The notes under the pieces: generated by a model
Told to the model about the DNA's origin: nothing
Databases searched by the model: none
The model's input: the letters and a program-made list of their open reading frames with translations, nothing else
In this document: in pieces, positions 52,310-62,132 of the stretch
Position numbering within the stretch: the stretch's first letter is position 1
How the letters are laid out: the number at the start of each line of letters is the position of its first letter
DNA from: Sulfurospirillum_A sp029027265
Lineage (GTDB): Bacteria > Campylobacterota > Campylobacteria > Campylobacterales > Sulfurospirillaceae
NCBI GenBank assembly: GCA_029027265.1
Contig: CP093061.1
Location: forward strand, 496,001-560,000
Length of the DNA: 64,000 bases
Direction of reading: 5' to 3'
Made by a program: the position numbers and the translations under genes

Positions 52310-54388
52310 ATGGCAAGAAGTAACCCTATACAAAAAGTAAGAAATATTGGTATTGCTGCACATATTGATGCTGGTAAAACAACTACAACAGAAAGAATTT
52401 TATTTTACACTGGTGTGTCACATAAGATTGGTGAAGTTCATGATGGTGCTGCTACTATGGATTGGATGGAACAAGAAAAAGAGAGAGGCATTACTATTAC
52501 TTCAGCTGCAACAACTTGTCAATGGAGAGGTCATCAGATAAATATCATTGATACTCCAGGTCACGTTGACTTTACTATTGAAGTTGAACGTTCTATGCGT
52601 GTTCTTGATGGTGCTGTAGCAGTATTTTGTGCTGTTGGTGGAGTTCAACCTCAATCAGAAACTGTTTGGAGACAAGCAACAAGATATGAAGTGCCTAGAA
52701 TGGTTTTTGTTAACAAAATGGATCGTACAGGTGCAGATTTTTATGAAGTTGAAAAACAAATCATTAGTAGACTAAAATCAGTTCCAGTTCCAATTCAGAT
52801 TCCTATTGGTGCTGAAGAGAATTTTAAAGGTGTTGTAGATTTAGTAAAAATGAAAGCACTAGTTTGGGAAGATGAAGCTGCAATGGGTTCTGCTTATGAA
52901 GAAGTAGAAATTCCTGCTGATTTAGTTGAAAAAGCTAAGCAGTACAGAGAACATATGATCGAGATGGTATCTGAAACTGATGATGTACTTATGGAAAAAT
53001 TTCTTGAAGGTGAAGAAATAACAAATGAGGAAATTATGGCTGGTATTAAAGCTGGTTGTAATGCTATGACTTTTATTCCTATGCTTTGTGGAACTGCATT
53101 TAAAAACAAAGGCGTTCAGCCTTTACTAGACGCTGTTGTTGATTACATGCCTGCACCAACTGAAGTTGCTGCTATTAAAGGTGAGTATGAAGATGGAACA
53201 GAAACTACTGTTGAGTCAACTGATGATGGCGAATTCGCTGCTCTTGCATTTAAAATTATGACTGATCCATTTGTTGGACAACTTACGTTTGTAAGAGTTT
53301 ATCGTGGTTCACTAGAAAGCGGTAGTTATACTTATAATACATCAAAAGATAAAAAAGAGAGAGTTGGTCGTCTTTTAAAGATGCATGCTAACAAAAGAGA
53401 AGAGATAAAAACACTTTATGCTGGTGAAATTGGTGCAGTTGTTGGTCTTAAAGACACACTAACAGGCGATACACTTGCAGGTGAAAAAGATAGAGTAATT
53501 CTAGAGAGAATGGATTTCCCGGATCCGGTTATTTCTGTTGCTGTTGAGCCAAAAACTAAAGCTGATCAAGAAAAAATGGGTGTTGCACTACAAAAACTTG
53601 CTCAAGAAGATCCTTCTTTTAGAGTTGAGACTGATGAAGAGAGTGGACAAACTATTATTTCTGGTATGGGTGAATTACACCTTGAAATTCTAGTAGATAG
53701 AATGCTTAGAGAGTTTAAAGTTGAAGCTGAAGTTGGACAACCTCAAGTTAGCTACCGTGAGACAATCAAGAAAAGTGTTGAGCAAGAGTATAAGTATGCT
53801 AAGCAATCAGGTGGTCGTGGTCAATATGGTCACGTTTACCTTAGACTTGAGCCTCTTGAGCCAGGAAGTGGTTTTGAATTTGTTAACGCTATCAAGGGTG
53901 GATCAGTTCCAAGAGAATTTATTCCTGCTGTTGAAAAGGGTTGTAAAGAAGCTATGGCTGGTGGTGTTCTTGCTGGATACCCAGTTGAAGATGTTAAAGT
54001 AACTCTATATGATGGAAGTTACCATGATGTTGATTCATCTGAAATGGCATTTAAACTTGCTGCTATAATGGGTTTCAAAGCTGGAGCAAGAGCTGCAAAT
54101 GCAATTATTCTTGAGCCAATGATGAAAGTTGAAGTAGAAACTCCTGAAGATTATATGGGTGATGTTATTGGTGACCTTAACAGAAGACGTGGACAAATCA
54201 GTTCTATGGAAGACAGAAGTGGAAACAAGATTGTTAACGCATTCTGCCCACTTTCAGAAATGTTTGGTTATTCAACTGATTTAAGAAGTGCAACTCAAGG
54301 TCGTGCTTCTTACTCTATGGAATTTGATCATTACGAAGAAGTTCCTAAAAACGTTGCTGAAGAGATTATTAAAAAGAGAAACGGATAA
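52310..54388 (+). CDS. fusA: Elongation factor G
   Basis: A 692-residue translocase GTPase. G1 AHIDAGKTTTTERIL, switch I EQEKERGITITSAAT, G3 DTPGHVDF, G4 NKMDRTGADF, then domains II-V with GMGELHLEILVDRM and GRGQYGHV. Full length, last gene of the str operon, followed by a strong terminator. Confidence 0.98.
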   Translation: MARSNPIQKVRNIGIAAHIDAGKTTTTERILFYTGVSHKIGEVHDGAATMDWMEQEKERGITITSAATTCQWRGHQINIIDTPGHVDFTIEVERSMRVLDGAVAVFCAVGGVQPQSETVWRQATRYEVPRMVFVNKMDRTGADFYEVEKQIISRLKSVPVPIQIPIGAEENFKGVVDLVKMKALVWEDEAAMGSAYEEVEIPADLVEKAKQYREHMIEMVSETDDVLMEKFLEGEEITNEEIMAGIKAGCNAMTFIPMLCGTAFKNKGVQPLLDAVVDYMPAPTEVAAIKGEYEDGTETTVESTDDGEFAALAFKIMTDPFVGQLTFVRVYRGSLESGSYTYNTSKDKKERVGRLLKMHANKREEIKTLYAGEIGAVVGLKDTLTGDTLAGEKDRVILERMDFPDPVISVAVEPKTKADQEKMGVALQKLAQEDPSFRVETDEESGQTIISGMGELHLEILVDRMLREFKVEAEVGQPQVSYRETIKKSVEQEYKYAKQSGGRGQYGHVYLRLEPLEPGSGFEFVNAIKGGSVPREFIPAVEKGCKEAMAGGVLAGYPVEDVKVTLYDGSYHDVDSSEMAFKLAAIMGFKAGARAANAIILEPMMKVEVETPEDYMGDVIGDLNRRRGQISSMEDRSGNKIVNAFCPLSEMFGYSTDLRSATQGRASYSMEFDHYEEVPKNVAEEIIKKRNG

Positions 54389-54406
54389 TATATCTGTTTT
54401 AATTTT

Positions 54407-54443
54407 AAAGCCAAGTGCATTTAGTGTACTTGGCTTTTTTTTT
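54407..54443 (+). terminator. Terminator of the str operon
   Basis: A 10-bp stem AAAGCCAAGT/ACTTGGCTTT followed by a run of T. Ends rpsL-rpsG-fusA just before tRNA-Arg. Confidence 0.93.
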
Positions 54444-54451
54444 GCTTATTT

Positions 54452-54528
54452 GTCCCGGTAGCTCAGCTGGATAGAGCACTTGATTCCTAATCAAGAGGTC
54501 ACGCGTTCGAATCGCGTCCGGGACACCA
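54452..54528 (+). tRNA. tRNA-Arg (anticodon CCT)
   Basis: Acceptor GTCCCGG/CCGGGAC, anticodon loop TTCCTAA, T-arm CGCGTTCGAATCGCG and encoded CCA. Confidence 0.97.
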
Positions 54529-54652
54529 CTACCATTGTATACACAAACCTTTTTTATTTTAATAACTTTAGTATGAAATATAAATGACAGCTACTTTAAA
54601 GTAATATCGGAGTAGAATTATGGCAATTTACTAGATAAGGTTTTTAGAACTT

Positions 54653-56167
54653 ATGGCAACAATAACCGTTGACGATAGAGAGATAAAAGTTAAGAATGGT
54701 GCTTTACTTATTGAAGAGCTGTTAGCAAATGGTATTGAAATACCTCATTTTTGTTATCATCCTGCTTTAGGAAAAGATGGAAATTGTAGAATGTGCATGG
54801 TTGAAATTGAAGGTAAGAAAAGACCTCAAATAGCCTGCGATACACCTATAATTGATGGTATGATTATTCGCACTAAGGGCGAAGGCATACAAAGAGTAAA
54901 ACGTCAGATTCTTGAAATGGAGCTTATTAATCACCCGATCGATTGTCCTGTTTGTGATCAGGCTGGTGAATGCTCTTTACAAAACTACTATATGGATGTT
55001 GGTCTTTACGAAAGTAGACTTGGCACTCCAAAAACTCGTGGTAAAAAACGTTTTGATATTGGAGCAAATGTAGTTCTTGATCAAGAACGCTGTGTACTAT
55101 GCACTCGCTGTGTTAGATTTACAAGTGAGATAACTAAAACAAAAGAGTTAGGTGTATTAAATAGAACAGATCACTCTGTAATTACTACCTTTCCTGGAAA
55201 ACCATTATCTAATCCATATGCTATGAACGTAGTTGATCTATGTCCTGTAGGAGCGTTGACAAGTAAGGATTTTCGCTTTAATAAAAGAGTATGGTTTTTA
55301 GAAGCAGACGAGGCTATCTGTAATGGCTGTTCCAAAGGCTGTTCTTTACATGTAGACCACCATAAAGCAAAATATGAAAATGATTCAATATTTAGATATC
55401 GCCCTAGATTTAACGACAAAGTTAATGGATATTTCATTTGTGATATTGGACGACTTAGTTATAAAAAAGAGAATACTAATAGAGACTCATATGCGCAAAT
55501 TAGAGGTAAAGAGAGCGAGTATGAATATGCATGTGGGAAATTATTAAGACTTTTGAAACGGCATCATGGAAAAGTTCTGTTTCTACTCTCTCCTTCACTT
55601 TCACTTGAAGAGATGGCACAAACAAAAAAACTTGCATCTGCATATGACGCTAAAATAAGTGGTTATGAAATGAGCGAATATGATGCTACATTTGGTGATG
55701 ATTATCTCAAGTGTAATGATCTTTCTACAAATAGAAGAGGTTTTAATCTTCTTAATATTGATGAAAAACAAGAGAGTTTAGATGAACTTTCCCAAAATAT
55801 AGAACTAGTTATCTTGATAGGTAGAGATGATATAGAGACGATTAAAAATTATGAAAATATAGAAGTAAAAGTCGCAATAAACGTTTCTATGCCAAAAAAT
55901 AGTGAGTTGTACGATTTGTATGTCCCTATGTTGACTCACATGAGTCGTGAAGGCTCTTTTATTAACATAGATGGTTTTTTACAGTTTAGTAAAGCTCGCG
56001 TTAAGTATGCTCTTGAAACTCAAAGTCTATCAAAAATTATAGCTACTGTTTTAGGTGATAATATCTCTACATGTAAAGAAATTTGGGAAGAGAGTATAAA
56101 AGATGTAGTTCATGGAATAACATTAGATAATATAAAAAAAGAATCTATAAAAATGAGTAATTTATGA
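54653..56167 (+). CDS. nuoG: NADH-quinone oxidoreductase subunit G, short form
   Basis: A 504-residue iron-sulfur subunit of complex I. The N-terminal [2Fe-2S] domain (FCYHPALGKDGNCRMCMVEI), the His-Cys3 cluster (HPIDCPVCDQAGEC), a 4Fe-4S pair (CVLCTRC, DLCPVGALTSKDFRF) and CNGCSKGC are present. The remaining molybdopterin-like part is much shorter than in E. coli NuoG (about 900 residues). It is the first nuo gene here; nuoA-F are not upstream, where fusA and tRNA-Arg lie. Two TACATGTA repeats (SLHVD, STCKE). It overlaps nuoH by 4 bases. Confidence 0.9.
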   Translation: MATITVDDREIKVKNGALLIEELLANGIEIPHFCYHPALGKDGNCRMCMVEIEGKKRPQIACDTPIIDGMIIRTKGEGIQRVKRQILEMELINHPIDCPVCDQAGECSLQNYYMDVGLYESRLGTPKTRGKKRFDIGANVVLDQERCVLCTRCVRFTSEITKTKELGVLNRTDHSVITTFPGKPLSNPYAMNVVDLCPVGALTSKDFRFNKRVWFLEADEAICNGCSKGCSLHVDHHKAKYENDSIFRYRPRFNDKVNGYFICDIGRLSYKKENTNRDSYAQIRGKESEYEYACGKLLRLLKRHHGKVLFLLSPSLSLEEMAQTKKLASAYDAKISGYEMSEYDATFGDDYLKCNDLSTNRRGFNLLNIDEKQESLDELSQNIELVILIGRDDIETIKNYENIEVKVAINVSMPKNSELYDLYVPMLTHMSREGSFINIDGFLQFSKARVKYALETQSLSKIIATVLGDNISTCKEIWEESIKDVVHGITLDNIKKESIKMSNL

Positions 56168-57447
56168 ATACAGTTATGATAAGTATAGTTGTTTTTAATA
56201 TAGTTATGGCGTTGATTGTATCTCTTGTATTTGTGCCAATATTAGTTTGGATGGAAAGAAGAGTTGCTGGATTTATCCAAGATAGATTAGGACCTAACAG
56301 GTGTCACATAGGTGGAGTTAGGCTAGGTGGCATAGTCCAATCTTTTGCAGATATGCTAAAACTTGTTTTCAAAGAAGATTATAGACCAAATTCAGTAAAA
56401 GAGAAGATGCTTTTTAGACTCTCTCCAGTTATAGTATTTGTAACAGCATATTTATCTTTTATGGTAATACCTTTTGCTGATAATTTAACAATAGATGGTA
56501 AAACCTACATGATGCAAGCACTACCTATGGAGTTTGGATTGTTGTGGATTTTAGCATTTGCGGGACTTGGTGTATATGGATTAATGCTAGGTGGATGGGC
56601 TAGTAACAATAAGTTCAGTCTTTTAGGTGGAATCAGAGCAGCAGCGCAAGTTATAAGTTATGAAGCTGTTATGGGACTCTCTTTGATATCAATGTTGATA
56701 ACATATGGTTCTATTCATCTTGGAGATATGGTTAGGTTTCAAGGTGAACTTATATGGGGATTTATCCCTGCTTGGGGAATAATAATTCAGCCAGTAGCTG
56801 CTTTGTTGTTTATTATAACAGCATTTGCAGAGACAAATCGTGCACCTTTTGACATAGCAGAAGGTGAAAGCGAATTAGTTGGTGGGTTTCATACAGAGTA
56901 TAGTGCTATGGGATTTGGACTTTTTTTCGTAGGTGAATATATTGCTATGGGTGCTGCAAGTGCTTTGATAATAACTCTGTTTTTGGGAGGTTATCAAATA
57001 CCTTGGTTAAATACTGTAACATTAAAAGAAAATATAGATATGGTCATGATTGCTATATTAGTTGGGTTTCCAACTATGAGTTACTTTTTTGCAAGATGGA
57101 TAAAAAAGAATAATGTTTGGCCGGATGCCAAGAACATCAGAAATAGAGAAACAAGATGGCTCATAATTGGATTGATAGGTATTAATATAGCAGTTATTCT
57201 TACTTTAATAGGGATGTTGCTTTTTGGTATAAGCTCCAATATAACAAATATATCCGTTGCTATGCTTCAAGTTATAACATTTATAGTGAAACTAATTATG
57301 ATAAATTTCTTTTTTATATGGGTACGATGGACTTTAGTAAGATTTAGATATGACCAACTACAAAATTTGGCTTGGAAAGTACTTCTTCCAATAGCAATAG
57401 CAAATGTATTTATTACAGGTATATTTGTTGTGGTTTTAGGAGTTTAA
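56164..57447 (+). CDS. nuoH: NADH-quinone oxidoreductase subunit H
   Basis: A 427-residue membrane subunit at the quinone entry site. ERRVAGFIQDRLGPNRCHIG, GVRLGGIVQSFADMLKLVFK and NRAPFDIAEGESELVGGFHT are diagnostic. It is somewhat longer than the 325-residue E. coli protein, having extra C-terminal helices. Start overlaps nuoG (ATGA). Confidence 0.95.
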   Translation: MNTVMISIVVFNIVMALIVSLVFVPILVWMERRVAGFIQDRLGPNRCHIGGVRLGGIVQSFADMLKLVFKEDYRPNSVKEKMLFRLSPVIVFVTAYLSFMVIPFADNLTIDGKTYMMQALPMEFGLLWILAFAGLGVYGLMLGGWASNNKFSLLGGIRAAAQVISYEAVMGLSLISMLITYGSIHLGDMVRFQGELIWGFIPAWGIIIQPVAALLFIITAFAETNRAPFDIAEGESELVGGFHTEYSAMGFGLFFVGEYIAMGAASALIITLFLGGYQIPWLNTVTLKENIDMVMIAILVGFPTMSYFFARWIKKNNVWPDAKNIRNRETRWLIIGLIGINIAVILTLIGMLLFGISSNITNISVAMLQVITFIVKLIMINFFFIWVRWTLVRFRYDQLQNLAWKVLLPIAIANVFITGIFVVVLGV

Positions 57448-57448
57448 T

Positions 57449-57949
57449 ATGGGAATTAAAATTGTTCCAAGATATGGAAATACGTTAAAAGAAAAATTGT
57501 ATCTTCCAGCTATTGTAGGTGGTATGAAAGTGACATTTTCGCACTTTTTTTCGAATTTAAAAGACACAACAAAAATAGAAACTCTATGTTATCCTGAGCA
57601 GATGCCAAAAGATATAACAGACAGATATAGAGGAGTTCATAGACTCACAAAAAGAGAAGATGATAGTGTTAAATGTGTTGCTTGTTTTATGTGTGCTACG
57701 GCTTGCCCTGCTGAATGTATTTTCATTGAAGCTACTGGGAGAGAAGATGGTGTGGATGAAAAGATGCCTAAAAAATTTAGTATAGATTTGTTAGAGTGTG
57801 TATTTTGTGGAGGCTGTGTTGAAGCATGCCCTTGTGATGCAATTCGTATGGATACAGGAATATTTAGTTTTGTAAAGAAAAAAAGAGAGGATTTTGTTGT
57901 TGATATAGATACTCTGCTTTCACATGAGCCTATGAAAGGTGGAAATTAA
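57449..57949 (+). CDS. nuoI: NADH-quinone oxidoreductase subunit I
   Basis: A 166-residue peripheral subunit with two 4Fe-4S clusters, CVACFMCATACPAECI and CVFCGGCVEACPCDAI, which hand electrons on to NuoB. It starts 1 base after nuoH and overlaps nuoJ by a base. Confidence 0.96.
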   Translation: MGIKIVPRYGNTLKEKLYLPAIVGGMKVTFSHFFSNLKDTTKIETLCYPEQMPKDITDRYRGVHRLTKREDDSVKCVACFMCATACPAECIFIEATGREDGVDEKMPKKFSIDLLECVFCGGCVEACPCDAIRMDTGIFSFVKKKREDFVVDIDTLLSHEPMKGGN

Positions 57950-58455
57950 TGGTAGATATAGTATTTGTAGTTTTATCCATTTTTGCTATTGGTGGTGGGT
58001 TAGGAATGATACTATTTGCTCAGCCTATGTACTCTGCACTTAGTCTTATAGTCTCTCTTGTAGCATTAGGCGGGGTGTTTGCACTGTTGAGTGCTCCATT
58101 TTTGTTTATGGTTCAGATTATCCTTTATGCAGGTGCTATTATAACACTTCTCCTTTTTATTATTATGTTTTTAAATATAAAAGATGATAATTTACCAGAT
58201 GAGCCCAATAAAATAGCAACCATTTTTGTTGGTGCTGCACTATTGATACCATTTAACATATTGATTTTAAAAGCTTTTAATACACTTCCTAGTAAACCAA
58301 TGCATATTCTAGGAAAAGATTTTGGAGATATACAAAGTTTTGGGATAGAGCTTTTTAGAGGTTGGCTAGTTCCTTTTGAGCTTATTTCAATGTTACTTTT
58401 AGCTGCTCTTGTAGGAGCTGTAGTTTATGCGAGAAAAGGGAAAATTGATGGCTGA
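57949..58455 (+). CDS. nuoJ: NADH-quinone oxidoreductase subunit J
   Basis: A 168-residue membrane subunit with five helices, including LSLIVSLVALGGVFALLSAP and the PFLFMVQIILYAGAI segment typical of NuoJ/ND6. The C-terminus (YARKGKIDG) overlaps the nuoK start by 8 bases. Confidence 0.93.
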   Translation: MVDIVFVVLSIFAIGGGLGMILFAQPMYSALSLIVSLVALGGVFALLSAPFLFMVQIILYAGAIITLLLFIIMFLNIKDDNLPDEPNKIATIFVGAALLIPFNILILKAFNTLPSKPMHILGKDFGDIQSFGIELFRGWLVPFELISMLLLAALVGAVVYARKGKIDG

Positions 58456-58771
58456 TTCACTTTTATCTTATATATCACTAGCTATGATTCTTTTCTCAAT
58501 TGGTTTTTTAGGTGTAATTGCTCGTAAAAACATATTTATTGTTTATATGTCTATAGAGCTTATGTTAAATGCAATAAATCTTATATTTATTGCTCTTGGA
58601 AGGTATTATGAATCTATGCAGCCTCAAGTGATAGCTATGATAATTATTGCTATTGCAGCAGCTGAAGCAGCAGTATTTTTATCTTTGATTGTTGTTCTTT
58701 ATAGAAAGAAAAAATCGTTAAATTCAGATGTGTTTAATGTACTTAGTCAAAAGGTTGCTGCTCATGAGTAA
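58448..58771 (+). CDS. nuoK: NADH-quinone oxidoreductase subunit K
   Basis: About 107 residues with three helices and the conserved glutamate in YMSIELMLNAINLIF and the one in AAAEAAVFLSLIV, both on the proton path. ATG 58448 with AAAAGGG upstream is preferred over ATG 58427 lying in nuoJ. Confidence 0.94.
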   Translation: MADSLLSYISLAMILFSIGFLGVIARKNIFIVYMSIELMLNAINLIFIALGRYYESMQPQVIAMIIIAIAAAEAAVFLSLIVVLYRKKKSLNSDVFNVLSQKVAAHE

Positions 58772-60650
58772 CTTTTTACTAGCATGGATTGTTTTAATAC
58801 CACTTTTAAGTTCTTTGTTATTAGGTTTTATGTATCTTTTTTCAATAAAGGTAGCTAGGATTCCTAATGCAGTTTTTACTATGTTTGGATTAAGTGCCCC
58901 ATTTTTGAGTTTTTGGATTGGAGTGTCATTTTTTCTTCAGATGATAGGAAATGATGAAATATTTTTATATAAAGCTTATAGATGGTTAGGAGTTGATGGA
59001 TACGATATAGATATGGGCTTTATGGCTGATAAATTATCTATATTTATGGTTCTTTTTATAACTTTTGTAGGTGGATTAATTCACGTATATGCATCAGGTT
59101 ATATGAAAAATGACAAAGGATACGGTAAGTTCTTTTTTTACTTTAACCTTTTCTTAGCATCAATGCTTCTGCTCGTTTTAGCAGATAGTCCAATTATAAT
59201 GTTTATAGGTTGGGAAGGTGTTGGAGTCTGTTCTTACTTCTTGATTAGTTACTACTATGAAGATGAAAAGAATGTGCAAGCTGGTAATAAAGCTTTTATA
59301 GCCAATCGTGTGGGTGATTTAGGTTTTATTATCGCTATGGTTACTATGTTTTATTATGCTGGTGCAAATGGATTTGATTATATTAATTTAGAAGCTGGGA
59401 TGGTAAGTGTTCCTCCTGATGTATTGACTTTTATTGGATTGTCACTGTTTGTTGGTGCAATTGGAAAATCTGCTCAGATACCTCTTTTTGTTTGGCTGCC
59501 AGATGCAATGGCTGGGCCAACTCCAGTTTCAGCTTTGATTCATGCAGCGACCATGGTAACAGCGGGTGTTTATATGGTAGCAAGATTTCATTTTCTTTAT
59601 GATTTAATACCAGATGTCGGTCTTATTATTGCCTATGTAGGTGCATTTTCTGCACTTTTTGCAGCGGTTATAGCAACTAAGCAGACAGATATAAAAAAGA
59701 TACTTGCATACTCTACAATGAGTCAACTCGGATATATGTTTATAGCGGTTGGATTAGGTGGCTACAGTGTGGGAATATTTCATGTTTTTACACATGCATT
59801 TTTTAAAGCACTTCTTTTTATGGGAGCTGGTGCGGTTATAATAGCACTTAATCATGAACAAAATATATTTAAGATGGGTGGAATGAAAAACAAAACTCCA
59901 TTGGTCTATTTTACTATGCTTATTGCAACTCTTGCGATTGCTGGAATCCCTCCATTTGCTGGTTTCTTTAGTAAAGATGAAATTTTACTAACGGCATTTG
60001 GTTCTGGTGAGTATTTGATTTGGGTTATGGGCGTAGTAACTGCGGTATTGACAGCATATTATATGTTTAGATTACTGTTTGTTGTTTTTCATGGCTCTAA
60101 TTATAAAGAAGAAAGAAAGCTTCATGCTCTTAATAAAAGTATAACTATGCCTTTAGTTGTGTTAGCTATAGGGTCTATATTGGCAGGACTAATTGGCGTA
60201 CCAGAGCTATTAGGCGGACATAATTTGATAGGTACTTGGTTAAGTGATTGGAAAAATAGTTCTTTACATGTAACACATGATACAGAATTAATTTTGATGG
60301 CAGTAAATATACTTGCTGCAGTTGTAGGTATATCTATAGCATATAAAAAGTTTTTTAAATATGATATGAAAATAGTACCTCAATACGAAGGTATGATTTG
60401 GAATAAGTTTTATATAGATGAAATATATGATAGATTTATAGTTCAAAAAATCAAAAAGATAAGTATATTTGTATCTTATAAAGTAGACGTTAATATTATA
60501 GATATGGTAGTTATGAGACTATCTCGTGGTTTTATAAAAGGCGGACATTTTATATCAAAGTTACAAAACGCCAATACACGTTTTTATGCGTTTTCAATGC
60601 TTATTGGCATTAGTGTTATTTCAACATATTTAATTATGGTAATGAGGTAG
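58764..60650 (+). CDS. nuoL: NADH-quinone oxidoreductase subunit L
   Basis: About 628 residues, an antiporter-like proton pump with the long lateral helix at its C-terminus. FIGWEGVGVCSYFLI (lysine partner glutamate), VWLPDAMAGPTPVSALIHAA and YSTMSQLGYMFIAVGLGGY are diagnostic. The start ATG 58764 overlaps nuoK by 8 bases. One TACATGTA repeat (SLHVTH). Confidence 0.95.
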   Translation: MSNFLLAWIVLIPLLSSLLLGFMYLFSIKVARIPNAVFTMFGLSAPFLSFWIGVSFFLQMIGNDEIFLYKAYRWLGVDGYDIDMGFMADKLSIFMVLFITFVGGLIHVYASGYMKNDKGYGKFFFYFNLFLASMLLLVLADSPIIMFIGWEGVGVCSYFLISYYYEDEKNVQAGNKAFIANRVGDLGFIIAMVTMFYYAGANGFDYINLEAGMVSVPPDVLTFIGLSLFVGAIGKSAQIPLFVWLPDAMAGPTPVSALIHAATMVTAGVYMVARFHFLYDLIPDVGLIIAYVGAFSALFAAVIATKQTDIKKILAYSTMSQLGYMFIAVGLGGYSVGIFHVFTHAFFKALLFMGAGAVIIALNHEQNIFKMGGMKNKTPLVYFTMLIATLAIAGIPPFAGFFSKDEILLTAFGSGEYLIWVMGVVTAVLTAYYMFRLLFVVFHGSNYKEERKLHALNKSITMPLVVLAIGSILAGLIGVPELLGGHNLIGTWLSDWKNSSLHVTHDTELILMAVNILAAVVGISIAYKKFFKYDMKIVPQYEGMIWNKFYIDEIYDRFIVQKIKKISIFVSYKVDVNIIDMVVMRLSRGFIKGGHFISKLQNANTRFYAFSMLIGISVISTYLIMVMR

Positions 60651-62132
60651 ATGATGGATTTTGGAATACTTTCAGTAATTATATTTTTGCCAATGTTTGT
60701 GGCTTTTTCGATGTTGATTCTTCCTATTGGTGCGAAAGGAACTAGAAATTTTGCTTTTTTAACGTCAATAATTATTTTTATATTGGTCAGTCTTGTTTAT
60801 TATAATTTTGAACTCTCCGGTTATATGCAATTTCGTGAACATCATAATTGGATAACAACTTACGGCATATATTATAGCTTAGGAATAGATGGTTTTTCAT
60901 TGATAATTTTGATGCTTATTGCAACTCTTATTCCAAGTGCATATCTTTGGTTATGGGATGGTAGAACAAAGGGTTATTGGATAAGTATGATGCTTATTCA
61001 AACAGGAATTACAGGAACCCTCTTTGCTCAAGATTTAATTCTTTTTTACTTCTTTTGGGAAGCAATGCTATTACCTGTTTTTATGATTATTGGAATGTTT
61101 GGAACAGGTAATAGAGTTTTTTCAACGATTAAAATTACAGTATACACCATAATGGGCTCTTTGTTTATGTTGATTTCCATTCTCTATTTGGGGGTTGCAT
61201 TCTTCAATAATTATGGCTTTTGGAGTTTTGCATTAAATGATATAGTTCAAATTACAAATTTAACAAGAACAGAAGAATTATGGCTATTTGCTGGTTTTAT
61301 GATAGCTTTTGCTATTAAAATACCACTTTTCCCTTTTCATACTTGGCTACTTGAGACATATTCTAACTCACCAACGGGTGGTGTTTTCTTACTATCAGCT
61401 ATTATGGCAAAACTTGGAGTTTATGGAATAGTGCGTTTTGTAATGCCAATTTTTCCTGAACTCTATAAGGAGTTTGCACCATTTTTTGTATGGATTGGCA
61501 TATTTGGACTTATCTACTTCGGAATTGCGGCGTTGATGCAGGTAAACATAAAAAAGATGTTTGCTTATTCATCTGCCTCACATCTTGGTTTTATTGTAAC
61601 AGGAATATTTTCATTAAATGTTTATGGTATGACTGGTGCTGTTTTTCTTATCATTGCTCATGCAATGGCAACGGGAGGACTGTTTCTTTTAGTAGGAAAA
61701 ATGGAATATAACTTGGGTATAAAAGCAATTCCAGCCCTCGGTGGAATTGCTAAAAAAGCTCCTGTCTTTACAGTTTTTTTTGCCATCATGCTTCTTTGTA
61801 TTGTAGGACTTCCAGGAACAAGTGGTTTTGTAAGTGAATTCTTGATTATACTTGGTGCTTTTGGATTTAGCCCTAGTGCTGGTATAGTCTCAGCATTTAC
61901 TGTATTAGTAGCAGCTAGTTTCATGTTTTGGATGTTTCAAAAAGCAATTTTATCTGATAATGGTAATGATGTATCGCAGATGAAAGATTTGAACTTTAAA
62001 GAGATAGTAGGTATGTTTCCATTAGCATTCTTAATTATAGCAATGGGGATTTACCCAGACTGGTTTTTTTACAAAATAGAACCAACTATACAACATTACT
62101 TGATTGATATTTTAGAAATAAGGAACTATTGA
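60651..62132 (+). CDS. nuoM: NADH-quinone oxidoreductase subunit M
   Basis: A 493-residue antiporter-like proton pump. FFWEAMLLPVFMIIGMFG with the key glutamate, FHTWLLETYSNSPTGGVFLL and YSSASHLGFIVTGIF are present. ATG at 60651 or 60654; the second has better spacing from GAGGT. Confidence 0.95.
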   Translation: MMDFGILSVIIFLPMFVAFSMLILPIGAKGTRNFAFLTSIIIFILVSLVYYNFELSGYMQFREHHNWITTYGIYYSLGIDGFSLIILMLIATLIPSAYLWLWDGRTKGYWISMMLIQTGITGTLFAQDLILFYFFWEAMLLPVFMIIGMFGTGNRVFSTIKITVYTIMGSLFMLISILYLGVAFFNNYGFWSFALNDIVQITNLTRTEELWLFAGFMIAFAIKIPLFPFHTWLLETYSNSPTGGVFLLSAIMAKLGVYGIVRFVMPIFPELYKEFAPFFVWIGIFGLIYFGIAALMQVNIKKMFAYSSASHLGFIVTGIFSLNVYGMTGAVFLIIAHAMATGGLFLLVGKMEYNLGIKAIPALGGIAKKAPVFTVFFAIMLLCIVGLPGTSGFVSEFLIILGAFGFSPSAGIVSAFTVLVAASFMFWMFQKAILSDNGNDVSQMKDLNFKEIVGMFPLAFLIIAMGIYPDWFFYKIEPTIQHYLIDILEIRNY